Shown piece by piece: positions 56,992 through 64,000 of a DNA stretch of 64,000 bases; the first letter of the stretch is position 1, and each line of letters opens with the position of its first letter. Where the stretch lies: contig CALUMG010000008.1 of NCBI GenBank assembly GCA_944321705.1, positions 62,001-126,000 on the forward strand. The letters are read 5' to 3'. The DNA comes from an uncultured Muribaculaceae bacterium. GTDB lineage: Bacteria > Bacteroidota > Bacteroidia > Bacteroidales > Muribaculaceae. The translations under genes were made by a program, and so were the position numbers. The notes under the pieces are model-generated. The model was not told the origin of the DNA. It searched no databases and was given only the letters and a program-made list of their open reading frames with translations.

Positions 56992-58446
56992 TCATATCTC
57001 TTTTCTCAATCTTGCAACAGGTATCGACAATCGTTCGCGATATTTGGCAACTGTCCGGCGGGCTATTTCATAGCCTTTGTCCTTCAATATTTCACAAAGC
57101 CTGTTGTCCGATAACGGGTGCTTCTTGTCCTCGGCATCGATGACAGTTTTTATTATCGATTGTATTTCGCGTGATGAAACTTCTTCTCCCGACTCATGCT
57201 GAAGCCCCTCGGTGAAGAAAAATTTCAACGGGAACACGCCCCATTGAGTAGTAACATACTTGTTCATTGTGGCACGTGAAATGACCGACACGTCATACCC
57301 TGTATCGTCGGCAATGTCTTTCAATATCATCGGCTTGAGCTGCATTTCATCACCCGACAGGAAAAAGTCCCGTTGTCGCAATGTTATTGCACGCATTGTC
57401 TTGAATAATGTTTCTTGACGTTGCTTGAGCACCTTTATGAAATTGGATGCTTTTTCATATTTCTGTTTCACGTCAGCCTGCACTTCCTCTTCATGCCTGC
57501 TCGTGGGTTTCTTTCCTGAGAACTTACTGTATAATGCTGAATAACTCTCCGAAATCTGCAAATCGGGGATATTGTTCAATAATGTGAGATTTATGGTGTC
57601 GCCATCCACATCTACATTAAAATCGGGAATTATTTGCTGGCTGTGGCTTTCATCGGCAATTCCGGTTATCGCGTTCCCCGGCTTTGGATTCAATGTCCTT
57701 ATTTCTTCCACTGCCTCCTTTAGCTTGGCATTATCTATGCCAAGAGCAGACATTATTTTTTCGTAATGTTTTTTTATGAAAGGTTCAAAATAACGGTCTA
57801 TGATCTGATAGGCGAGCATGCTGGATTCGTCGCCCTTCTTACGTTCAAGTTGCAACAGCAAGCAATCACGCAAATCAACCGCTCCCACTCCGGCAGGGTC
57901 AAGGTCGCGCACAATCTGCAACACATCTTCAACTTCCTTTTCGGAAACATCGGTACCCGTCTGAAAAACAATGTCATCGGTTATAGCTCCCACAGTACGT
58001 CGCAAATAACCATTATCATCTATATTGCCTACGATATACTCGGCTATTAGCATCTGTCGGTCGGATAATTCCCGTTCACCCATTTGCCCCATCAAGTAAT
58101 CGACAAGCGACCCTTCGGCAACCACTACGGCATTCGGCGTTTCGTCATCCTCGCTCCGGTTTGATATATTGGTGCGATAATACGGGATGTCATCCTCATC
58201 TTTGTAGTCGGCATCCTGCATTTGCTCAGGCGTTTCGTCAAACACCTCGCCGTCTTCATCTTTGTCAAGCTGCTCGGCTGGCGGAACTTCAGTAACTTCA
58301 AGAGCGGGATTATCATCCATCTCTCGACGAACTTCCTCTTCTATTTCTCCTCTGTTCATCTGCAACAATGGAACAAGAAGTAATTGCAACGGCGACAACC
58401 GCTGTGCCAATTTTTGTTCCTGCGACAAAGACTGTTTACTTGCCAT
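56992..58446 (-). CDS. rpoN: RNA polymerase sigma-54 factor
   Basis: 484 residues. The Gln/Leu-rich activator-interacting region (KQSLSQEQKLAQRLSPLQLL) comes first, then an acidic linker (about 50-105), the core-binding domain, and the helix-turn-helix with the RpoN box ARRTVAKYRE (about 464-473) near the C terminus. It directs transcription from -24/-12 promoters with AAA+ activators. It starts an operon with PAP2, purE and ispG, driven by the -7 box at 58480-58473 in a repeat unit. Confidence 0.97.
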   Translation of the reverse strand: MASKQSLSQEQKLAQRLSPLQLLLVPLLQMNRGEIEEEVRREMDDNPALEVTEVPPAEQLDKDEDGEVFDETPEQMQDADYKDEDDIPYYRTNISNRSEDDETPNAVVVAEGSLVDYLMGQMGERELSDRQMLIAEYIVGNIDDNGYLRRTVGAITDDIVFQTGTDVSEKEVEDVLQIVRDLDPAGVGAVDLRDCLLLQLERKKGDESSMLAYQIIDRYFEPFIKKHYEKIMSALGIDNAKLKEAVEEIRTLNPKPGNAITGIADESHSQQIIPDFNVDVDGDTINLTLLNNIPDLQISESYSALYSKFSGKKPTSRHEEEVQADVKQKYEKASNFIKVLKQRQETLFKTMRAITLRQRDFFLSGDEMQLKPMILKDIADDTGYDVSVISRATMNKYVTTQWGVFPLKFFFTEGLQHESGEEVSSREIQSIIKTVIDAEDKKHPLSDNRLCEILKDKGYEIARRTVAKYRERLSIPVARLRKEI

Positions 58447-58472
58447 GCAATTATTTTAAATGGTTGTTTTTA

Positions 58473-58556
58473 CAAAGATAGTGAAAGGTGAATGCAGAGA
58501 CAAGCAAAAAACAACGTTTTTGTGATTGGCTATGCTGAACCGCATTCTATCTTATG
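58473..58556 (-). repeat. Hairpin-plus-promoter repeat unit, copy C1
   Basis: On the minus strand it ends CCTTTCACTATCTTTG; TATCTTTG (58480-58473) is the likely -7 box of rpoN, 27 bases before its ATG. A hairpin, CAAAAAAC/GTTTTTG, lies inside. Confidence 0.65.
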
Positions 58557-58636
58557 TAAAGATAGTGAAAGTTGAGAGCAATGGGGAAAATGAGCTTGCT
58601 TATTTTTTCCATTGTCGATATTTATTCTACTCCATC
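58557..58636 (-). repeat. Hairpin-plus-promoter repeat unit, copy C2
   Basis: Second tandem unit, 84 bases from C1. It holds the hairpin at 58579-58614 (CAATGG to CCATTG ends) and the motif CAACTTTCACTATCTTTA on the minus strand. Confidence 0.65.
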
Positions 58637-58717
58637 CAAAGATAGTGCAAGTCTTGACAATACAGAAAATAATCAAACATATTTTCCAATTTTACTCAAC
58701 AACTTTCACTATATTTG
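58637..58717. repeat. Hairpin-plus-promoter repeat unit, copy C3, with divergent promoters
   Basis: Third unit, 80 bases from C2. Its ends are inverted: CTTGCACTATCTTTG on the minus strand (58651-58637) and ACTTTCACTATATTTG on the plus strand (58702-58717). TATATTTG (58710-58717) is the likely -7 box of the ABC exporter, 30 bases before its ATG. Confidence 0.6.
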
Positions 58718-58746
58718 TGGAAATTTTAACAAATCAATACATATAA

Positions 58747-59676
58747 ATGAATTTTATCGAAGCAAAGGATGTCGTAAAACAATATAACGGGCATCTTGCA
58801 TTGAACAAAGTCTCAATCGACGTTCCTGAGCAAAGCGTTTTCGGATTGCTTGGTCCAAACGGAGCCGGGAAAACATCTTTGATTAGGATATTAAACATGA
58901 TTACTCAAGCCGACAGCGGCGAAGTGCTTTTCAACGGACATCCAATACATGAATCTGACATTGCCAACATAGGATACTTGCCTGAAGAACGAGGCTTGTA
59001 CAAAAAAATGAAAGTACTGGACCACATAATATACATCGCAAGGCTGAAAGGCATGAAAAAAAGCGATGCAGTACAAACGGCTTACGAGTGGCTAAAACGA
59101 TTTGACTTGCTTAATTGGCAAAACAAGAAAATAGAAACTTTATCAAAAGGCATGGCCCAAAAAGTCCAGTTCATTGCCACTGTCATCCACCGTCCCAAGT
59201 TGCTGATATTTGATGAGCCATTCTCGGGATTCGACCCGGTCAATGCCGAGCAGCTGAAAAAAGAGATTTTGCGCCTGCACGACCTTGGTTCCACAATTAT
59301 CTTTTCGACTCATAACATGTCGTCGGTAGAAGAAATTTGCGAGCAAATAGCCCTGATTAATCGTTCAAAAGTAGTATTGTCGGGGAAAGTTGCCGACATC
59401 AGGCGGAACTTCAGCCGTAAACTTTATTCTGTGAATGTCACCGACACTATGCAGATCGACCCTGTAGAAGGTCTTTTTTCAATCGAACATGCCGAACCGT
59501 CACCTATGGGTGGCATAATGGCAAGCATAAAAATAGCTTCGGGAGTCCCGGCTCACGATGTCATAGCATATCTAAACGAACATCATGACATTTCTTCGTT
59601 CAACGAACAATTCCCAAGCATGAATGAAATTTTCATTGAAACCGTATCAAACAACCAACCCGACAACATCTTATGA
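58747..59676 (+). CDS. ABC exporter ATP-binding protein (NatA-like)
   Basis: ATPase subunit of 309 residues. Walker A is GLLGPNGAGKTSL (about 35-47), the signature LSKGMAQKVQFIA, Walker B LLIFDEPFSGFDP and the H-loop FSTHNMSSVEE. A C-terminal domain of about 80 residues follows, as in NatA and DrrA. Its stop overlaps the permease start as ATGA. NatAB relatives export Na+ and others drugs or lipids; the substrate is not known here. Confidence 0.94.
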   Translation: MNFIEAKDVVKQYNGHLALNKVSIDVPEQSVFGLLGPNGAGKTSLIRILNMITQADSGEVLFNGHPIHESDIANIGYLPEERGLYKKMKVLDHIIYIARLKGMKKSDAVQTAYEWLKRFDLLNWQNKKIETLSKGMAQKVQFIATVIHRPKLLIFDEPFSGFDPVNAEQLKKEILRLHDLGSTIIFSTHNMSSVEEICEQIALINRSKVVLSGKVADIRRNFSRKLYSVNVTDTMQIDPVEGLFSIEHAEPSPMGGIMASIKIASGVPAHDVIAYLNEHHDISSFNEQFPSMNEIFIETVSNNQPDNIL

Positions 59677-60980
59677 AAAATCTTAGCAGACTGCCTCTCA
59701 TCATAAGGCACGAATTCATGGCCATCGCCGCGAAGAAGTCATTCATAGTGATGACAATCCTCATTCCGCTCATTTGCCTTGCCTGCATAGGCTTGCCTTG
59801 GTTATTGACAAAAATAAACACCGGCGATCAGGAAAACGTTGCATTTGTCGATAAAAGCGGACGATACGGGAAAGCATTGGTTGACACTGAAGAGTTTCAT
59901 TTTGAAGACATAACCCCGATAGGAGACACAGGCCTAAAGGACTTTTTTGCCAATACCGACCACTTATATGCAATCGCCGTGATTCCGGCTGACATAGACA
60001 GCTCGTTGTCGATAACCATTTACTCGGATAATGCCATAAGGCATTCCCTACAAAAGCATATAGAAAATTGCCTCAATGATTCGTTGACACAAGCTCGCAT
60101 ACAATCCTACGGCATTCCCGAACTCGATAAGATATTGTCTGAAAGCAAAGCCGAAGTGGAACTAAATTGCATCAAATGGACCGATGAGGGCGATGAAGAA
60201 GAATCTAATGCCGACATTGCCGGAATCGTGGGCATGATACTGTCGATGCTGACCTACATGTTCGTCTTGATGTATGGAGCAATGATTATGAGCAGCGTAA
60301 CCGAAGAAAAAACCAATCGCATAGTCGAAGTCATCGTGAGTTGCTGCAAACCCATAGAATTAATGTTCGGCAAAATCATTGGAGTCGGACTTGTCGGCCT
60401 GTTTCAAATGGCAATTTGGTTTATTCTCATTATTATCGCCTCGACAATCTTTGGAATCGGAATGATATCCTCCCAACCCGACATGATGCAACAAACGGCC
60501 CAAATAGCGAGCACACAAGAAACTCAAGAAATAATAACCGAGCTTACCAAGGGTCTCAGCTCGATAAATTTCACCGAGATATTCATTTGCTTTGCACTTT
60601 ACTTCATCGGCGGATACTTGCTCTACGGCTCACTGTTTGCGGCATTCGGATCAGCTGCCGACCAGCCAAGCGACGCATCGCAAGCAACTACACCAATGAT
60701 AATGATAATGGTGTTTGCTTTGTGGGTAGGAATTGCATGCATGGAAAATCCCGACGGGAACCTTGCATGGTGGTGCTCGATAATTCCATTCACATCCCCG
60801 ATAGTCATGATGGTAAGGCTTCCTTATGACGTCCCCGTCTGGGAAATTGTCATAAGTGTCGTCATTCTGTTTGCTACTGCCGTAGCCACTACTGCAATGT
60901 CGGCCAAAATATATCGCACCGGCATCCTTCTCTATGGAAAGAAATTCTCATGGAAGACTATGCTGAAATGGCTCAAATAA
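59673..60980 (+). CDS. ABC-2 type exporter permease (NatB-like)
   Basis: 435 residues. One helix near the N terminus (FIVMTILIPLICLACIGLPWLL), a large extracytoplasmic domain (about 45-180) and five or six helices after it, with the ABC-2 motif SSVTEEKTNRIVEVIVSCCKPIELMFGKIIGVG. It forms the membrane half of the exporter with the preceding ATPase. It ends 18 bases before the converging GNAT gene; no terminator is obvious there. Confidence 0.93.
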   Translation: MKNLSRLPLIIRHEFMAIAAKKSFIVMTILIPLICLACIGLPWLLTKINTGDQENVAFVDKSGRYGKALVDTEEFHFEDITPIGDTGLKDFFANTDHLYAIAVIPADIDSSLSITIYSDNAIRHSLQKHIENCLNDSLTQARIQSYGIPELDKILSESKAEVELNCIKWTDEGDEEESNADIAGIVGMILSMLTYMFVLMYGAMIMSSVTEEKTNRIVEVIVSCCKPIELMFGKIIGVGLVGLFQMAIWFILIIIASTIFGIGMISSQPDMMQQTAQIASTQETQEIITELTKGLSSINFTEIFICFALYFIGGYLLYGSLFAAFGSAADQPSDASQATTPMIMIMVFALWVGIACMENPDGNLAWWCSIIPFTSPIVMMVRLPYDVPVWEIVISVVILFATAVATTAMSAKIYRTGILLYGKKFSWKTMLKWLK

Positions 60981-60998
60981 CAGTAATCTTAAAAAGCC

Positions 60999-61961
60999 TC
61001 AAAGCTGCTTGCTCATGACGTAATTGCGCATGTACAACCTGTTGGCTTTTGCCATTTGGGCTTTTTCAACGCCATACCCTTTATGCTCGAAAAAAGGACG
61101 GGCAGTGATACTTGCCTCTGTGTGAATATGCTTCCGTCCTTTTTCGTTTGCATGCCGTTCCACAGCTTGCAACAATGCTGTCGCTATGCCTATATGCTGA
61201 TAATCCTTGCTTACAAACAAGGAGTGCAAATATTCGCAATCATCGGTCATAGATGCAAATCCGACCATGCCTGCCAACGGGTGCTCGGCGACAATGAAAT
61301 AGTCGGCATCGGCAAGTAATTGCTCCCAGTGCGACAAATCCATTCCACATGAAGCCCAATCGTCAACTTCTTCTCGAGTATAGTCACCAAAATTCACGCA
61401 TTTAACAGTTTCCATGAACAAAAACCTTAACGATTCTACATCGGTCTTTAATGCCGGCCGAAGGAAAAAAGAATTTTCAAGCAACGCGGAATCATGATTT
61501 ATTCTCTTAAAATAAACCATGTCAATAAGCCTTACGCCACATTCAATGATGGGATGGTCATAGTTGTCAATAAAAAAATCTGGTACTCTGTGGGAATATG
61601 TAAATCCGCAACTTTCATAAAACGACACAGTCATTCGGCTGTCGCCAGTCCCGACAAGCATGACCGCACAGCCATTGCCATAATATGACAAAATTTGCTC
61701 AGTTAACAATTTGCCATAACCATGCCTTTGAAATTCAGGGGAAATGGCAATATTTTTAAGTTCGAGCACTCCATGACCAAGAGGCATGACAACAGCTTCG
61801 CCCACATCTGTGCCATCGGTCGAGGCTACAAACATGTCTCCCTTGTCAATATAACGATTTACCATGGATTCCTGCTCGTCGGCAAGTAACAGCAAGTCGA
61901 AATAACGCCTCCTCGACTGTACCGGAACAGTCCTTATCTCCATACTTTCCTGTTCAAGCAT
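60999..61961 (-). CDS. Protein with two GNAT acetyltransferase domains
   Basis: 320 residues. The first GNAT domain (about 1-150) has the acetyl-CoA loop in ISPEFQRHGYGKLLTEQIL, the second (about 165-320) in VSKDYQHIGIATALLQAVE followed by HTEASITARPFFEHKGY. The second domain resembles small-molecule acetyltransferases of the PhnO/YafP type; the substrates are unknown. The gene begins 9 bases after the Nudix gene ends. ATG at 61943 (MEIRTVPVQ), which follows AGGAAAGT, is an alternative start. Confidence 0.88.
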   Translation of the reverse strand: MLEQESMEIRTVPVQSRRRYFDLLLLADEQESMVNRYIDKGDMFVASTDGTDVGEAVVMPLGHGVLELKNIAISPEFQRHGYGKLLTEQILSYYGNGCAVMLVGTGDSRMTVSFYESCGFTYSHRVPDFFIDNYDHPIIECGVRLIDMVYFKRINHDSALLENSFFLRPALKTDVESLRFLFMETVKCVNFGDYTREEVDDWASCGMDLSHWEQLLADADYFIVAEHPLAGMVGFASMTDDCEYLHSLFVSKDYQHIGIATALLQAVERHANEKGRKHIHTEASITARPFFEHKGYGVEKAQMAKANRLYMRNYVMSKQL

Positions 61962-61970
61962 CCTGTAAAA

Positions 61971-62528
61971 TCATTCAGTAATGGCAAAATGCTTCCATAA
62001 TGGAGCAACCATCGTCGATTGGCAAATGAGGCCCGACGAAAGCATTTGTTCTACCTCGCTTCGGTCAAGCAAAAATACCTGAAGCATTTCGGTCGGTTCA
62101 AGATGAGATTCATGCATCTTCTCCACACCTGTGGCCACAAAACAATGCGTATAATTGTTCATCGAACTTGCATTTGTGCAAATCGACATTATTTCCTGCC
62201 ATTCACCACCTCCATATCCGGTTTCTTCCTCAAGTTCCCTGCGAGCTGCTTGTTCAGGCGTTTCACCCGGCTCGCAACATCCTGCACATATTTCATAACT
62301 CGTCTTCCTTATCCCATGACGATATTGGCGTATCATGATATATTTGCCTTCGGTCGTTATGGCTATTGTGTTAACCCAATCGGGATATTCGAGAATATAA
62401 AATTCATCATTGATGACACCATTCGCGAGCTTTACGCTATCGCGTCTTGCGGTTAACCATGGACGTTTTATCAAATACTCGCTCGACAAAATTTCCCACT
62501 CAGGTTCGTTGCCATCGGTTATTTTCAT
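61971..62528 (-). CDS. Nudix hydrolase, ADP-ribose pyrophosphatase type
   Basis: 185 residues with a complete Nudix box, GCCEPGETPEQAARRELEEE then TGY, placed about residues 82-104. The surrounding YILEYPDWVNTIAITTEGKYIMIRQYRHG resembles NudF-like ADP-ribose pyrophosphatases, which act on ADP-ribose or ADP-sugars. It lies between mfd (14-base gap) and the double GNAT gene, all on one strand. Confidence 0.92.
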   Translation of the reverse strand: MKITDGNEPEWEILSSEYLIKRPWLTARRDSVKLANGVINDEFYILEYPDWVNTIAITTEGKYIMIRQYRHGIRKTSYEICAGCCEPGETPEQAARRELEEETGYGGGEWQEIMSICTNASSMNNYTHCFVATGVEKMHESHLEPTEMLQVFLLDRSEVEQMLSSGLICQSTMVAPLWKHFAITE

Positions 62529-62542
62529 GACTAATATACTTT

Positions 62543-64000
62543 TTATACTGCTTCAAGCGATGTGATTGAATTAAGTATGGATATTGCCTCCTCGACTGTC
62601 TCAACATTATCGACAAGCAACGACCGCTTGCCGTTGACATCACGAATGTGGCAACGCTTAGGATTCTGTTGCAAATAATTCAAAATGCGGCCAAACGCCG
62701 GTGACTGGTAATAGGCCTTGTTCTCATCTCCCACGAAATACATGTACATCTTGCCCAGTTTCAAGGCTATCTTCTCTATGCCGAGAGTCCTTGCGATGCG
62801 GCGCAACGTTACAACGCGAATCAATTCCAATGCCGGCTTCGGTATCTTGCCAAAGCGGTCCTCGAGCCTGCGGCGGAATTCAAGCACATCCGACTCGCGC
62901 TCCATGCTGTCAAGCTCTTGATACAGGCTGACGCGCTCACTCTCTTGAGGGACATAAGTTGCAGGGAAAAGCAATTCCATATCCGACTCTATCACGCAAT
63001 CCGACACATAAGCCTTTTCTTTGTTTTCTTCATCCTCATCCTTGAATGTATCGGAAAATTCCTCGGTACGCAATTCAAGTACCGCTTCTTGAAGAATCTT
63101 TTGATAAGTTTCATAACCAAGGTCGGCTATAAATCCACTCTGTTCAGCGCCAAGCAGGTTGCCTGCACCGCGTATGTCAAGGTCTTGCATGGCAATATGT
63201 ATGCCACTGCCAAGTTCCGAGAAGCTCTCTATGGCTTGCAACCGTCGTCGTGCAACAGGATTGAGCGGAAGATGCGGTGGCACAAGCAAATAACAGAATG
63301 CCTTGCGTGAACTTCTTCCGACTCGGCCTCGCAACTGGTGCAGCTCGCTAAGACCAAAATTTTGTGCATTGTTGATGATTATGGTGTTGACGTTAGGCAT
63401 GTCGATACCGCTTTCAATGATTGTCGTGGCAAGCAACACGTCATAATCGTGGTTGGCAAAGTCGATTATTGTCTGTTCCAACTTTTCGGGTGGCATTTGG
63501 CCGTGCCCGACAGCCACACGAGCATCGGGAACTACACGATGAATCATGTCTTCAAGCTGCGGAAGGCTGTCAATGCGATTGTTGATAAAAAACACTTGCC
63601 CGTTACGCGACATTTCAAAATTTATCGCTTCACTCACTATATCATCGTTCAGTGCATTGACCGAAGTCAAAATAGGATAGCGATTGGCCGGAGGCGTAGT
63701 TATGGCACTCAAGTCACGAGCACCCATGAGCGAGAATTGCAATGTACGTGGAATAGGAGTAGCCGACATCGTGAGCGTGTCCACGTTCACCTTTAGCTGC
63801 TTCAAGCGTTCCTTGACCGACACGCCAAATTTTTGTTCCTCGTCGATTACAAGCAATCCAAGATCCTTGAACTTGACGCTTTTGCCTATCAATTTGTGTG
63901 TTCCGATTATTATGTCGATTTTCCCATCAGCAAGATCCGACAGTATCTGCTTCACCTCTTTGGGCTTACGCGCCCTGCTCAAGTAATCCACCCTGACAGG
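62543..64000 (-). CDS. mfd: Transcription-repair coupling factor, C-terminal part (partial)
   Basis: The frame is open through the right edge of the window, so the start lies outside. The 485 visible residues contain the helicase motifs GTHKLIGK, LLVIDEEQKFGV and TMSATPIPRTL, the TRG region and QLRGRVGRSSRKAFCYLL, then the C-terminal D7 domain (LLFPATYVPQESERVSLYQEL). Mfd removes stalled RNA polymerase and recruits UvrA. The ATG at 63991 is internal and is not a start. Confidence 0.96.
   Translation of the reverse strand, partial: PVRVDYLSRARKPKEVKQILSDLADGKIDIIIGTHKLIGKSVKFKDLGLLVIDEEQKFGVSVKERLKQLKVNVDTLTMSATPIPRTLQFSLMGARDLSAITTPPANRYPILTSVNALNDDIVSEAINFEMSRNGQVFFINNRIDSLPQLEDMIHRVVPDARVAVGHGQMPPEKLEQTIIDFANHDYDVLLATTIIESGIDMPNVNTIIINNAQNFGLSELHQLRGRVGRSSRKAFCYLLVPPHLPLNPVARRRLQAIESFSELGSGIHIAMQDLDIRGAGNLLGAEQSGFIADLGYETYQKILQEAVLELRTEEFSDTFKDEDEENKEKAYVSDCVIESDMELLFPATYVPQESERVSLYQELDSMERESDVLEFRRRLEDRFGKIPKPALELIRVVTLRRIARTLGIEKIALKLGKMYMYFVGDENKAYYQSPAFGRILNYLQQNPKRCHIRDVNGKRSLLVDNVETVEEAISILNSITSLEAV

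Overview
The window is chromosomal DNA from a member of the Bacteroidales, most like the gut family Muribaculaceae or a close relative. Many genes are preceded by the Bacteroidetes -7 promoter box TAnnTTTG. There are lipobox lipoproteins, a TonB-dependent receptor with an N-terminal carboxypeptidase-like domain, GH97 and GH31 glycosidases, a K+-dependent membrane pyrophosphatase, the long two-domain form of IspG, and the order argR-GNAT-argG-argC-argD-proC. I see no rRNA, tRNA, CRISPR array, phage or intact insertion sequence.

Layout. 1-205: end of pfkA. 309-5995 (-): tripartite RND efflux operon, divergent from a LytS/LytTR two-component pair (6326-8085). 8140-9291 (-): iron alcohol dehydrogenase; 9607-10488 (+): secreted esterase. 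10763-16161 (+): arginine/proline operon headed by its own repressor, with an ARG-box-like operator. 16236-18690 (-): zinc/cadmium-type P-ATPase and a Fur-family regulator; 18854 (+): a short SSB. 19421-25828: DUF4836-type lipoprotein, glycogen branching enzyme and a divergent GH31 enzyme. 25922-30450 (-): asparaginase, an unrecognised 750-residue triple-repeat membrane protein and a YbdG-like MscS channel. 30593-31217: ORF6N remnant between direct repeats. 31324-32758 (-): two unknown lipoproteins, then a 160-nt rod-shaped hairpin that may be a structured RNA. 33265-38253: AI-2E family permease, pyrophosphatase, LOG protein and PduO-type adenosyltransferase. 38412-43522 (-): TonB receptor, beta-helix lipoprotein and calcineurin-like phosphatase. 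44023-47288 (+): pheT and yebC. 47796-48419 (-): a decayed gene. 48670-49932 (+): Nramp transporter. 50021-58446 (-): rpoN, PAP2-like protein, purE, ispG, two nearly identical SGNH hydrolases and GH97. 58747-60980 (+): Nat-type ABC exporter. 60999-64000 (-): double GNAT, Nudix hydrolase and the C-terminal part of mfd.

Most interesting. (1) The TonB receptor / beta-helix / phosphatase operon has four 7-bp direct repeats with an exact 11-bp period, ending 10 bp before its -7 box. This is the geometry of a PhoB-type box and suggests an uncharacterised phosphate-starvation uptake system. (2) The 32822-32982 hairpin has five separate complementary blocks, a promoter on its minus-strand 5' side, and a 6S-like rod shape. 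(3) A repeat family that combines a hairpin with a promoter-like motif occurs at three loci, including a tandem array between rpoN and the ABC exporter. (4) A 784-bp tandem duplication has all its differences clustered in one short stretch.
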